58,714 nucleotides of DNA from Spirochaetales bacterium (GCA_016930085.1 JAFGHO010000128.1:1-58714); one strand, 5' to 3'; counted from the first letter of the stretch, positions 1 through 8,382 are shown. A program made the numbers and translations. The notes: generated from the letters alone by a model not told the origin.

Positions 1-46
1 ATTCCATACTGCGGCCGCATATCATTCCATACTGCGGCCGCATATC
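1..46. repeat. 23-bp tandem repeat, two copies, with NotI-type core
   Basis: Two perfect copies of a 23-bp unit lie head to tail at 1-23 and 24-46. Each contains the palindrome GCGGCCGC. A third copy begins (ATTC) and then diverges at about 51. The array touches the window edge, so more copies may lie to the left. It sits just downstream of the GH16 gene, which ends at 79 on the minus strand. No terminator-like T-run accompanies it. Confidence 0.85.
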
Positions 47-78
47 ATTCAGGACCGCCAGCAATATCGTACATCGAG

Positions 79-1122
79 CTACTGCCTTTGCCAAACCCTT
101 ACCCAGTCGCACTCGTACCAGCCGGGCCATGAGGTCGATTGATCCGGATCTTCTTCCCATCCGCCGATCGCGAGATTGAGAAGGATGTATTGATTGACTG
201 CCTGTGAGCAATAGCCGCTGTCGAAGCGCGCGACTTCCGACCCGTCGAGGAACCACCTCATATGAGTGCTGTCCCACTCGACGGCGTAAACGTGAAAAGC
301 CGCGGAAAAATCCGGCCCGTTGTGTTCGGTAAAATGGGAACCGTATTCCGGCTGACCCCAGTGGTAATTCGTATAAAACCGTGTCGACACCGACGACAAA
401 AACTCCATGATGTCGATTTCAGGCGGCCATCCGTCACCGAGCGTCCAGAACGCGGGCCAGAATCCCTTTGTCTTCGGCATTTTCAGTCTGCCCTCGATAT
501 AGCCGCTCGAGATATGGAATTTGCCCGATGTCGTCACGCACCCGGTGGTAAAGTCGAGCGGAAGCCAGCCGAAATCGTCGCGCCGGATCCCTTCGGGCGC
601 ATCCGGGTGCCGTGAGTTTTCAGCCTTGAGACGCAGGAGGCCGTTTTCAACGATCACGTTTGCCGGGTCGGTGTATCCCCGATGGTTATGGGTATGGCCC
701 CACGGATAATCCGTACTCCACTTTGCCGTATCGAGGCTGTTGCCGTCAAATTCGTCCTGAAAAACAAGACGCCAGTCGCCTGAAAGCTCTGGCGGCTGCA
801 TATCCGATGGTATTGGTGTCGGTGCGGCCGTTGGAGAAGCGGTCCGGCTTTCACCCGGAAACGAAGAGATCAGTCCCACATAATATTGCGCGATAAGGAG
901 GGCATCGACGATATTAAGCTGTCCGTCGGCATTGACATCCGCCGCGCCGGGGGTAAACCCTGCCGGATCAAGCCCCACATAATACTGCGCGGTAAGCAGG
1001 GCATCGACGATATTGATCGTATCGTCGGTATTGACATCGCCGAGTGTCTGTGAAAACAGTCCGTTTGCGGTAAAAAGACCGATGCCGCAAACAAGCGCCA
1101 TGACAATCTTGTTTTTTTTCAT
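79..1122 (-). CDS. secreted dockerin-GH16 beta-glucanase-like hydrolase
   Basis: Secreted glycoside hydrolase family 16 enzyme, likely acting on beta-1,3/1,4-glucan or a related polysaccharide. Counting from the upstream ATG at 1137, there is a signal peptide to about residue 30 and a dockerin with two INIVDALL-type repeats at about 33-89. A Thr/Pro linker at 97-115 leads to the GH16 jelly-roll, about 120-352. The catalytic motif E240-I-D242-I-M-E245 is intact, and the Trp-rich substrate cleft is visible. The start is placed at 1122 because AAAGGA lies inside the longer reading, six bases before this ATG, while nothing resembling a ribosome site precedes 1137. A possible promoter lies at 1186-1215. 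The dockerin implies attachment to a cohesin partner, and none is encoded here. Exact substrate is not decidable from sequence alone. Confidence 0.93.
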   Translation of the reverse strand: MKKNKIVMALVCGIGLFTANGLFSQTLGDVNTDDTINIVDALLTAQYYVGLDPAGFTPGAADVNADGQLNIVDALLIAQYYVGLISSFPGESRTASPTAAPTPIPSDMQPPELSGDWRLVFQDEFDGNSLDTAKWSTDYPWGHTHNHRGYTDPANVIVENGLLRLKAENSRHPDAPEGIRRDDFGWLPLDFTTGCVTTSGKFHISSGYIEGRLKMPKTKGFWPAFWTLGDGWPPEIDIMEFLSSVSTRFYTNYHWGQPEYGSHFTEHNGPDFSAAFHVYAVEWDSTHMRWFLDGSEVARFDSGYCSQAVNQYILLNLAIGGWEEDPDQSTSWPGWYECDWVRVWQRQ

Positions 1123-1185
1123 CATTTTTCCTTTCATGATTTTTTATATGCTGCTCCGGACTGTGATTTTTCAATGCTTGCTTCT

Positions 1186-1215
1186 GTTATACCATAAATT
1201 TATTACATTTGTACA
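1186..1215 (-). promoter_or_regulatory. possible sigma70 promoter of the GH16 gene
   Basis: Read on the minus strand, TGTACA (1210-1215) is followed after 18 bases by TATAAC (1186-1191). The -35 element is weak. It is about 65 bases upstream of the chosen start and points at the GH16 gene. Confidence 0.35.
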
Positions 1216-1282
1216 GAAAATATGCCATTGAGATGCTTCCGCAGTGTCCTTTTTTCATCAATCACCGCCGATCAAAAAAAGC

Positions 1283-1310
1283 TTGACAAATAGTCGATAT
1301 GTGATACAAT
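1283..1310 (+). promoter_or_regulatory. strong sigma70 promoter of a candidate small RNA
   Basis: A perfect TTGACA at 1283-1288 is followed after 16 bases by TACAAT at 1305-1310, with an A-rich stretch just upstream. No reading frame with a ribosome-binding site follows. An intrinsic terminator ends the unit at 1438, so the promoter appears to drive a non-coding transcript starting near 1317. Confidence 0.72.
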
Positions 1311-1316
1311 ATTTCA

Positions 1317-1438
1317 AACTGGTTTAGCTGTCGGCCTTCGCAACCAGATTCCTTATATGTGTGTTTTCCTGAATAATCCTTCTGTTTAGTTTTATACGGC
1401 TGTCCGGTCATAGTATGACGGGCAGCCGTATTTTTTTT
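1317..1438 (+). ncRNA. candidate small regulatory RNA, about 120 nt
   Basis: The transcript predicted between a strong promoter (1283-1310) and an intrinsic terminator (1394-1438) is about 120 nt and has no convincing coding potential. Its 5' end can fold into a hairpin, CTGGTT (1319-1324) pairing with AACCAG (1342-1347). The middle is pyrimidine-rich and probably unpaired. It carries three short motifs complementary to Shine-Dalgarno sequences: TTCCTT at 1349-1354, TTTTCCT at 1364-1370 and ATCCTT at 1376-1381. A 3' terminator hairpin follows. That layout is typical of trans-acting sRNAs that pair with ribosome-binding sites. It lies between two minus-strand genes and its 3' end nearly touches the ankyrin gene end at 1443. 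The match to any known RNA family is unknown to me. Confidence 0.6.
1394..1438 (+). terminator. intrinsic terminator of the candidate small RNA
   Basis: A long stem of about 16 bases forms between 1394-1410 and 1416-1431, with one bulge, a G-U pair and a loop of about five bases. It is followed by eight T (1431-1438). The T-run is on the plus strand only, so this does not serve the minus-strand ankyrin gene that ends at 1443. Confidence 0.85.
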
Positions 1439-1442
1439 AATC

Positions 1443-2222
1443 CTACCGATACGCCGAAAGAATATCAAAAATCCCGGTGTCGCCGGTTGCTTCCGCTATA
1501 TCGGATGCGGTCCTGCCTTCCTCATCTTCCGCCGTCACAACGGCACCGCGATCGATGAGAAGGAGAACCGATTCCCGGCTGCCCGAAGCCGCCGCATAAT
1601 GAAGCGGCGTCCATCCGTACTTTTTATCCTTGACCATGATGTCCGCACCATGATCGATGAGGAGGGCTGCGGTCGCGACATGTCCGTGGTCGATTGCTGA
1701 AATTAACGGGGTGTCGCCCAGAATATTTGACGCATCTGCCAAAGCCCCGTTGGCAAGAAGGAGTTTGACGATGCTTATATAGCCCCCCGCTGCCGCCGCG
1801 TGCAGGGGAAGCGTCCCGTCTTTGGTCGCTGCGTTAATTGAAGCGCCTGCATCGATCAAAACGCGGGCGATCATTTCACGGCCGTGAACGGCCGCGTAGT
1901 AAAGAGGTGTCATACCGATTCTGTCGCGTGCGTCCACCGGAGCGCCCGAGGAAAGAAGGAGGGCGACGATTTTTTCATGGCCGCCTCTCACCGCGGCATG
2001 GAGGGGGGTTGCAGCCTGCGGGGTGAACCTGCCGCCGGGCTTTTCACCCCGCCCGATCAATCGTGCCGCTCCCGCATAATCGCCGCCTAAAGCCGTCTCG
2101 TACAACGTTACCGCGGACCGGGATGCGTGATCCGCCCCGTTTATTTCCCGCCCGCAACCGGAAGTTAAAAACGGCACTACCGGTATCAGACAATACATTA
2201 AAATCCGTTTTACCGTCGACAT
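1443..2222 (-). CDS. ankyrin-repeat lipoprotein
   Basis: Predicted envelope lipoprotein of 259 residues. The signal peptide ends in a lipobox (Leu-Thr-Ser-Gly-Cys, Cys at residue 23). Nearly all the rest is about six ankyrin repeats from residue 50 onward, with repeated TPLHAA-type helices and GA(S/D) turns. Ankyrin repeats bind proteins; a partner cannot be named. The gene starts 18 bases after the end of the GH12-ricin-dockerin gene on the same strand, so the two may be co-transcribed. No good ribosome site precedes the ATG, which fits translational coupling to the upstream gene. Confidence 0.85.
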   Translation of the reverse strand: MSTVKRILMYCLIPVVPFLTSGCGREINGADHASRSAVTLYETALGGDYAGAARLIGRGEKPGGRFTPQAATPLHAAVRGGHEKIVALLLSSGAPVDARDRIGMTPLYYAAVHGREMIARVLIDAGASINAATKDGTLPLHAAAAGGYISIVKLLLANGALADASNILGDTPLISAIDHGHVATAALLIDHGADIMVKDKKYGWTPLHYAAASGSRESVLLLIDRGAVVTAEDEEGRTASDIAEATGDTGIFDILSAYR

Positions 2223-2240
2223 TGCGTGACCCGGACGCTG

Positions 2241-3734
2241 CTACGGGCAAAATCCATTCACAAGCCCGACATAATATTGGGCGATTAAAAGAGCGTCGAC
2301 GATGTTGATGGTTCCGTCACAGTTCGTATCCGCACGTGATGTGTCGAAACCGGCCGGTTCGAGGCCCACGTAATATTGCGCCGTAAGTAGGGCATCGACA
2401 ATATTGATGTTACTGTCGGCATTGACATCACCCAATGAAGCGGGGGTGGTCGGTACCGCTGTGGCCGGAACGGGCGTCGTCGAAGGCGGCTGGGTTGCAC
2501 TTCCGTCAACCCTGATAAAACTCCACCGCTGGCTTTCCGCCCCGTCGCTGTAATAACTCCACTGGTGGAGGTTTGCGCCGTTTGTCACCGAACACGCCTG
2601 TACGTCGATAAGCTTGCCGCTGTTTCTGTTGATGATTTGATAATAATCGCCTTCACGTTCAAGCCGCCACTGCTGATTGTTCTGGTAACTCCCGCACGTG
2701 CCCTGCTGGATATTACCGCCGTCGGCTGTCGACCAGTCCTGAACCTGAACGCACATACCGCTTCCCCTGTTGACGATCTTATAATACCCGCTTTCTTCCG
2801 CCGCTTCCAGCATCCACTGCTGGTACTGCCCTCCCGTATCGTCCCACTGCTGGATATTGGCGCCTGCCGATGCCGATGAATCGGCGACCTCCATACATTT
2901 CCCCGAATGACCGGCCAGTACTTTGTACCATACACCGGTTACCGGCGTTTCACTCACGGGCGGCGGTTCGGGCGGAATAACGACCATGGCTTCACCGGTA
3001 ACGGCCGCCGTATAGGAGTTGAGGGTAAGCCCCTCGCCATCGGCCCAGATTTCGAAACCGGCTTCCATTGCATCAAGGTACCAGGAGGTATCGATATAAC
3101 CTCGTGAGGTAGAATCATTGATGAATGCCTTGAAATCGAGATTCGAGACACTCGAAGTCCCGCTCGTCCTGATATAGGCGATATAATTCCAGTCCCAGTC
3201 CGCATAATAGACGTCCCATGATGCACCGCCGATCGTTACCGTTCCGACCTGTGACCCGCCGGGACCGGCACCGCCCCCCCGGTTGATCCATATCATCAGT
3301 TCGGCTCCATTTGCGGGGTCTCCCCCGCCGGTCCGGCTGAACCATGCTTCGAAAGCGGCATTCCAGGTACCTCCCGCGCCCGAAGTGCCGATACTCATGC
3401 TGAAACGAGCCGAATCGATCTTTCCGACCTGAATCGGCATATTCCTGTTGATATCGGCCGTACAATGTCCCCAGTGGCACCCTTTGTAAATGACGGGATA
3501 CGCCTTCACCTGGCTTCCGTTGGTATGTGTGGAATAAGTGATCTCAAAACCGGTCCCGTTCACCTCGATACACTGCTCCCCCGCGCCTTCTCCCCAGATA
3601 TTATTCATGACCGTGTATTCCCCGTTGTTGATGTCCGTGGTATCATCCCCGCACAATTCGACTGCCTGAAGCATTACGGCGGTACAAAGCAATACCGTTA
3701 TCATGAGAAGATAGGTGTTCATAGACGTTTTCAT
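2241..3734 (-). CDS. secreted GH12 endoglucanase with ricin-type lectin and dockerin domains
   Basis: Modular secreted glycoside hydrolase of 497 residues. The order is signal peptide (1-24), GH12 catalytic domain (about 25-245), Pro-rich linker, ricin-B/CBM13-type beta-trefoil (about 268-410) with three QQW-like repeats, Thr/Pro linker, and a C-terminal dockerin (about 432-497) with two INIVDALL segments. The GH12 signature NNIWG is at 44-48. The likely nucleophile is E145 in ELMIW and the likely acid/base E228 in GFEIW. GH12 enzymes are retaining endo-beta-1,4-glucanases or xyloglucanases. The trefoil would bind sugar and the dockerin would dock to a cohesin. GGAG lies eight bases before the ATG. 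A second GH12 gene with a different domain order lies at 12398-13618. Confidence 0.92.
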   Translation of the reverse strand: MKTSMNTYLLMITVLLCTAVMLQAVELCGDDTTDINNGEYTVMNNIWGEGAGEQCIEVNGTGFEITYSTHTNGSQVKAYPVIYKGCHWGHCTADINRNMPIQVGKIDSARFSMSIGTSGAGGTWNAAFEAWFSRTGGGDPANGAELMIWINRGGGAGPGGSQVGTVTIGGASWDVYYADWDWNYIAYIRTSGTSSVSNLDFKAFINDSTSRGYIDTSWYLDAMEAGFEIWADGEGLTLNSYTAAVTGEAMVVIPPEPPPVSETPVTGVWYKVLAGHSGKCMEVADSSASAGANIQQWDDTGGQYQQWMLEAAEESGYYKIVNRGSGMCVQVQDWSTADGGNIQQGTCGSYQNNQQWRLEREGDYYQIINRNSGKLIDVQACSVTNGANLHQWSYYSDGAESQRWSFIRVDGSATQPPSTTPVPATAVPTTPASLGDVNADSNINIVDALLTAQYYVGLEPAGFDTSRADTNCDGTINIVDALLIAQYYVGLVNGFCP

Positions 3735-3929
3735 GACATGTCTCCTTTCGTTTTTTTACTACAAGCTTTCATACATACTGTATTTGATTTATTTCCCATG
3801 GTAGCAGTATAGTAGTCTTTTCAAATCCGTGTTCTTAATTTGAGAATGATTTATATCAATTTTATGAAAAAGAATCTCACTTTCAGGGGAGTATTCCCGG
3901 CATGACGTGTCCGATACACAACCCGGCCT

Positions 3930-5708
3930 CTATTTTTGCTTCAAATAGACAACATCACCCGAAACACGGACCGAACATCCCGTATCGATGCCGTTCAACT
4001 CGATCCGCTTCCCGTACATATCGAATAATTCCCACTTTCCGCTTTCAAGCGGCAGCACGACCTCGTGGTCACTTCCACCCGTCCAGAGTGTGTAGACGAG
4101 CTTCTTGGCTTCATTTTCGAACCGGAGAATATAATCTCCTTTCTTCGATTTTATTTTACCGCCGAATGTATACCCTGAAAGAAACCTGTTGCATACCGAG
4201 AGGGCGTCATATCCCTTCCTCGGCTGCAAAGTCGATGTGACAAGCCCGAAATCCGCCGTATCGCCCCGGTCATTGACGGAATCACGAAAACCTGCGCGGA
4301 AATTATACCAGATGCTCCTGGATGCCCCCTGGTAATAATTGATAAGCATCATCCTCACCGCGTACGAAGCCTGGAGTTCCTCTGTAAGCGTGTTTTCTCC
4401 TGAACCGATCAATGGATAGCCCCATTCACCCGCAACCAATGCAATTTCCCTGTTTTCAGGTTTATACGCATTAATGAGTTCCCGAAGCCTCCCGTAATCC
4501 TCGATCACTTTTTCAGGTGCGTTGTTCCGGTAAAGATGGACCGACACTCCGTCAATGAGTTCGAGCAGTCCTTCCCCGAAACATTCGGAAAGCCACGAAA
4601 GAGATAAACCGGAGACCGCAGGGGCGTAGACAATCGCATAAGGATCCGTCTTTTCGATCGCCGCTGAGGTCTTTTCGACAAGCAGCATATATTCATCGAT
4701 TGACGGCTGCGGCGTCCATGAGGAAGCGGTATCCGGTTCGTTCCAGATCTCCCATATCGTATAATATTGATCGTATCGCGCGACAGCTGCAGCGGCGAAC
4801 GCGGCAAACGCGTTTCTTCCTTTTTCACTGCGGACCGACATATCCGTTTCATATAATCTGTTCGAACCGTACAGGACAAAATAATTATTGAGACCCATTC
4901 CCTGCGCTTCGGCAACAAAACTGTCATAGCCGGTTCCCTCGAAATCATAGCCGGACCTGTCTTCAAAATTCTCGATCACGATCGCGGTACGCCGCGATGA
5001 ACGCTCCAGTGTAATCTCATCGATAAAAAGCTGTCCTTCCGCTCTTCCCGGTTGAAGTGCAATCGCGATGCTTTTAAGATATACAGGATAATCGAGTTCT
5101 CCGTTGCCTTCCCCCCCCCATGATTCGGCTGACGATGAGAGAGTGACGGTCAGTGTTTTCCATCCCGAAAAAGAAAGGGGGCCCGCCGGGTACTGAAAAA
5201 TCTCCCCCGCAGCATCCATGATCCGGACAAAAAGCATGTGACGTGAGTTATCTCCGTAGGCGGCAAAATGTATACGTTTCGTGTCATCCGGCAGCCGGTA
5301 CATTCTCCCGATCTCTGCGTAACAAGGCTTTCCGTCCTGTTTTTCCGTATCGATCCGCCAGTCGAAAAGCAGCGAATAATCGCCGTTATATGCCCTCACC
5401 GTACTTCTCGTGAGAATGTTTATCCTGTTTCCGCACCCGCCGCCTTCGGGATAAAAGCCGGAAACGGTTTCAATCCCGCTCCACTTCATATCCGTCCGTA
5501 TCCAGCGAAATCCGGCATCCTTGATCATCACAAGCTCGTCCCGGTCAATCGGGAACCCGATATTCACTCCGGTGGTTTCCTGAAACTGCGGATACCCGCC
5601 TGTGGGTTTGAACGGGATATCCTCATCTTCCATTGAAAGCGGTGACGGAAGTGTTTCACATCCGTATAATAAAACAACGAGGAAAAAAAGATGCGGAATT
5701 ATTTTCAT
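3930..5708 (-). CDS. clan GH-A glycoside hydrolase lipoprotein with inserted jelly-roll module
   Basis: Putative surface lipoprotein hydrolase of about 592 residues. The start at 5708 (or 5711) follows GGGAG on the minus strand and gives a normal lipoprotein signal ending Leu-Leu-Tyr-Gly-Cys. The longer frame to 5786 has no ribosome site. The TIM-barrel start (about residues 45-80) is interrupted by a carbohydrate-binding-like beta-sandwich (about 90-240) before the barrel resumes. Counting from 5708, WEIWNEP carries the likely acid/base E324 and GEWGYP the likely nucleophile E428. These motifs fit the GH39/GH5-like part of clan GH-A. A small beta domain ends the protein. The substrate is unknown. 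It is 62 bases or more downstream of feoB and probably has its own expression. Confidence 0.82.
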   Translation of the reverse strand: MKIIPHLFFLVVLLYGCETLPSPLSMEDEDIPFKPTGGYPQFQETTGVNIGFPIDRDELVMIKDAGFRWIRTDMKWSGIETVSGFYPEGGGCGNRINILTRSTVRAYNGDYSLLFDWRIDTEKQDGKPCYAEIGRMYRLPDDTKRIHFAAYGDNSRHMLFVRIMDAAGEIFQYPAGPLSFSGWKTLTVTLSSSAESWGGEGNGELDYPVYLKSIAIALQPGRAEGQLFIDEITLERSSRRTAIVIENFEDRSGYDFEGTGYDSFVAEAQGMGLNNYFVLYGSNRLYETDMSVRSEKGRNAFAAFAAAAVARYDQYYTIWEIWNEPDTASSWTPQPSIDEYMLLVEKTSAAIEKTDPYAIVYAPAVSGLSLSWLSECFGEGLLELIDGVSVHLYRNNAPEKVIEDYGRLRELINAYKPENREIALVAGEWGYPLIGSGENTLTEELQASYAVRMMLINYYQGASRSIWYNFRAGFRDSVNDRGDTADFGLVTSTLQPRKGYDALSVCNRFLSGYTFGGKIKSKKGDYILRFENEAKKLVYTLWTGGSDHEVVLPLESGKWELFDMYGKRIELNGIDTGCSVRVSGDVVYLKQK

Positions 5709-5848
5709 CATCTGCTCCCTGATCCTGCTGCCGTAACAAGACCGCATTGATACTATTACCGAAATCATCGCAATAATCAACAGCAAAATGTCCTTTCGTA
5801 CGGTGAAACAGACATAATCCTGAAAGATCGTGATATCGCATGATCAGC

Positions 5849-7591
5849 TTACGGGAAAAGCATCATAGCACCGGTGATTGAAAAATTGAGGAGTGTCCCC
5901 GATATCAGCGCGGTAGCCGTCATAATGCCAGCCGCCTTGAGCATTCCGGTCGGACCCAGTTCTCTCACGAGGACGGTGAAGGTCGCGATGCAGGGGAAAT
6001 ATACCGTCAGGACAACGCTTGCCGTGATCAACTGTTTGAACGATAGATTGAGGGGCACGAGCATACCAACGGCGACGTCCTTTCGTAAAAAACCGATGAT
6101 AAGCGCACCGACCGTTTCTTCAGGCAGGCCGAAAAGGTGTTTAACGACCGGTGCCGTAATTTTTCCGATAACACCGATGATTCCCAGCGAATAGAGCATA
6201 TTGACCAGCAGCACACCGAGAAGAACAAAGGGGAGCGCTTCCCTGATAAAACTCCACAACCGCATCCAGAGTTTTTTGAAGATAACAAGGGGGTAGGGAA
6301 TACGATACGGCGGCATTTCCGAAAACATTTCCGGGCATTCGCCTTTCATTCCCCGTCGCAAAATAATCCCCACCACGATCCAGATCAGGAACAGTGAACC
6401 GAAGACAAGAAAAAGGCCGCCCGCACCGTATTTCCCCACAAGCCCGAATATCATCGCTATTTGTGCCCAGCACGGTACCGCGATTGCCATAAGGGTGGCA
6501 CTGATGAATCGTTCCTTTTTGCTTTCAAGCGTTCTGCACGCAAGCGCGCCGGAAACATTACACCCCAATCCCAGCAGCATCGGAATGAAACTCATACCAT
6601 GAAGTCCGACGACATGCATCATCCTGTCAAGAAGTACCCCGAGCCGCGGCAGGTAACCGATGTCTTCAAGAATGCCGAGAACAAGGTAAAAGGCGACAAT
6701 ATAGGGCAGTACCGCGGCGATCGGAACATAGAGACCCGTCGTGAGAATCCCGAACGATTCAAGAAACGCAATCTCTCCCCCGACCATGTGTCCGATCAAA
6801 AGATCATGAACAATGCCCGAACCGGAAAGAAAAGCGGATAATCGCATCAGAAGAGGTTTCAACACACCCTCGAAAAAAGGATTCATGACAAGGTTGATAA
6901 TCCCCTCACCGATTATCCTGATAATCGAAAAAGAGCAAAAAAGAACGAGTGCGGCGATCGGAATACCGGTCAATGGTTTGATGGAGGCTTCGGTAATGAT
7001 ATCGAGCAGGGTATGATGACGGTGGGAAAGTGTCTGAACCTTTCCCACCACACCGCCGATCGCGTTCCAGTGATCATTTTCATTAAAACTGATCGCCGAC
7101 GCCTTCGCGCGGGATATCCCCTCGACAAGCCGGCTTATCCCCTCTCCGGTAACGGCAGTGACCGGAACAACCGGAATATCGAGAAGCTTTTCCAGTCCGG
7201 CAGCATCGATGGTAATCCCCTTGTGTTTCGTCTCATCCCAGAAATTGAGCACAAGCACCATCGGGATATTTCTTTTTATAAGCTGAAAGGTGAGATTGAG
7301 ATTTCTTTCAAGATTCGTCGAATCAAGGACATTCAGAATAATATCCCCGTCTTTCACCATTTCAACCGCGACCTCTTCCGCCTTCGAGGTCGGATCGAGT
7401 GAATATGTTCCGGGTACATCGATCAGTTCATACCGCTCACCCGAAATTTTCATATACCCTTTTGTATATTCAACGGTCGAGCCGGGATAATTCGATGCAA
7501 TGACGTTCACACCGGTAAGCCGAGCAAATAACGCGCTTTTTCCGACATTCGGATTTCCCATGAGAAGTATTTTTTGCATCATTGAACTCAT
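5849..7591 (-). CDS. feoB: ferrous iron transport GTPase/permease FeoB
   Basis: Inner-membrane Fe2+ uptake protein. The N-terminal G domain shows G1 GNPNVGKS (12-19), the NYPGSTVE switch (34-41), G3 DVPGTY (58-63) and a G4 NxxD in LNFWDE. A helical linker leads to a membrane domain with two Gate-like regions, including a GLGCNVSGA segment and a PCxAQ-type segment (PCWAQIAM). At 580 residues it is shorter than the 700-770 typical of enterobacterial FeoB but contains both membrane halves. Its ATG overlaps the feoA stop by four bases (ATGA), so translation is coupled. It is the last gene of fur-feoA-feoB and should be repressed by Fur with iron. Confidence 0.95.
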   Translation of the reverse strand: MSSMMQKILLMGNPNVGKSALFARLTGVNVIASNYPGSTVEYTKGYMKISGERYELIDVPGTYSLDPTSKAEEVAVEMVKDGDIILNVLDSTNLERNLNLTFQLIKRNIPMVLVLNFWDETKHKGITIDAAGLEKLLDIPVVPVTAVTGEGISRLVEGISRAKASAISFNENDHWNAIGGVVGKVQTLSHRHHTLLDIITEASIKPLTGIPIAALVLFCSFSIIRIIGEGIINLVMNPFFEGVLKPLLMRLSAFLSGSGIVHDLLIGHMVGGEIAFLESFGILTTGLYVPIAAVLPYIVAFYLVLGILEDIGYLPRLGVLLDRMMHVVGLHGMSFIPMLLGLGCNVSGALACRTLESKKERFISATLMAIAVPCWAQIAMIFGLVGKYGAGGLFLVFGSLFLIWIVVGIILRRGMKGECPEMFSEMPPYRIPYPLVIFKKLWMRLWSFIREALPFVLLGVLLVNMLYSLGIIGVIGKITAPVVKHLFGLPEETVGALIIGFLRKDVAVGMLVPLNLSFKQLITASVVLTVYFPCIATFTVLVRELGPTGMLKAAGIMTATALISGTLLNFSITGAMMLFP

Positions 7592-7824
7592 TTCTCTAAA
7601 ACCGGGTCGACAAGCATTTTGCGGGCCATTCCAAAACCGATTGCCAGCTGCGTTCTTCCCACCTCGATAACAACCGGACCATGAAAAAACGGGTTACTCT
7701 TTTTTATAATCAACACACCCGGCCTGATGCCCATCGAAGCCAGTTTGTTGATGATCCCATGTCCCCCGCCGTTTATTCCGACAAATATACCTTTTTCACC
7801 TTGTTTCAAGGCCGCCAATTCCAT
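7588..7824 (-). CDS. feoA: ferrous iron transport protein FeoA (SH3-like)
   Basis: Small cytoplasmic partner of FeoB, about 78 residues with the SH3-like FeoA fold. It has the LASMGIRPG segment and a basic C-terminal LVDP end typical of the family. The start is taken as the ATG at 7824 because AAGGAG sits six bases before it. The in-frame ATG at 7830 directly abuts that site, and the still longer frame lies inside fur. The gene therefore overlaps the 3' end of fur by about 29 bases and overlaps feoB by four, making a tightly coupled operon. Confidence 0.93.
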   Translation of the reverse strand: MELAALKQGEKGIFVGINGGGHGIINKLASMGIRPGVLIIKKSNPFFHGPVVIEVGRTQLAIGFGMARKMLVDPVLEK

Positions 7825-8284
7825 GTTCATCTCCTTCCTGTGACTTTTTCTGCATGTTTTCGGCACATTCACTGCAATAGCCCCGAATAGAAAGTTTATG
7901 TTCGATGGCGTCGAACCTGTATCGCCTGCACACGGCCTGCTGAAGTTCCTCTATCAGTTCGTCCTTGAATTCGATAATCTTGCCGCAACAGACACAAACA
8001 AGATGATCATGATGCTCATGCCCGAACGCGCATTCATAGGTCGCCCTCCCCTCCGAACGAATTGACTCCTTGAGAAAGCCGATTTCCTCGAAAAGGGGAA
8101 TTGCCCGGTAAACGGTCGCCTTCGACAATGACTCGTCATGCCGTCGGACCCAATCATACAGGTCATCGACATCAAAATGGCCGTCGATCGAAAGGATCGC
8201 CTGCAGTACTATTTTCCTTTCGGGCGTATACCTCAATCCCCGTTTCCTGAGATACTCTTTTAGAATGATCTCCTGTCTACTCAT
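7796..8284 (-). CDS. fur: Fur-family iron-responsive repressor
   Basis: Cytoplasmic metalloregulator of 162 residues from the chosen start. An N-terminal winged helix (RKRGLRYTPER through SKATVYRAIPLFEEIG) precedes a dimerisation and metal domain. That domain holds HEHHDH, a CVCC pair and a C-terminal CSEC pair, which fit regulatory and structural zinc sites. The ATG at 8284 is preferred, because the longer frame would start at 8314 inside the predicted operator. It leads the feoA-feoB operon. A 7-1-7 Fur box overlaps its own promoter, predicting autorepression when iron is sufficient. A Zur or PerR identity cannot be fully excluded, but the feo context argues for Fur. Confidence 0.92.
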   Translation of the reverse strand: MSRQEIILKEYLRKRGLRYTPERKIVLQAILSIDGHFDVDDLYDWVRRHDESLSKATVYRAIPLFEEIGFLKESIRSEGRATYECAFGHEHHDHLVCVCCGKIIEFKDELIEELQQAVCRRYRFDAIEHKLSIRGYCSECAENMQKKSQEGDEHGIGGLETR

Positions 8285-8298
8285 CTTCTTATTGCAAT

Positions 8299-8313
8299 TG
8301 ATTCTCAATATCA
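8299..8313 (-). promoter_or_regulatory. Fur box upstream of fur-feoAB
   Basis: On the minus strand this reads TGATATT-G-AGAATCA, which matches the 7-1-7 Fur consensus (TGATAAT-N-ATTATCA) at 11 of 14 positions. It lies 15 bases before the fur start and abuts the -10 element, covering the predicted transcription start. Binding there would block transcription of all three iron genes. Confidence 0.75.
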
Positions 8314-8342
8314 ATATAATACCGGTTTTTCAAAAATGTCAA
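8313..8342 (-). promoter_or_regulatory. sigma70 promoter of fur-feoA-feoB
   Basis: A perfect TTGACA (8337-8342, minus strand) is followed after 18 bases by TATATT (8313-8318). The predicted start of transcription, near 8306, lies inside the Fur box. The promoter lies between the end of the MATE gene at 8383 and fur. Confidence 0.7.
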
Positions 8343-8382
8343 GCTTTTTTTAAAAATAAATGCGTGAGATATTTTTTTATCG

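Noticed and set aside
5849-7591. FeoB as truncated, because it is only 580 residues
   Set aside because: Both Gate-like halves, the G domain motifs and a normal stop are present; short FeoB forms exist, so no truncation is claimed.
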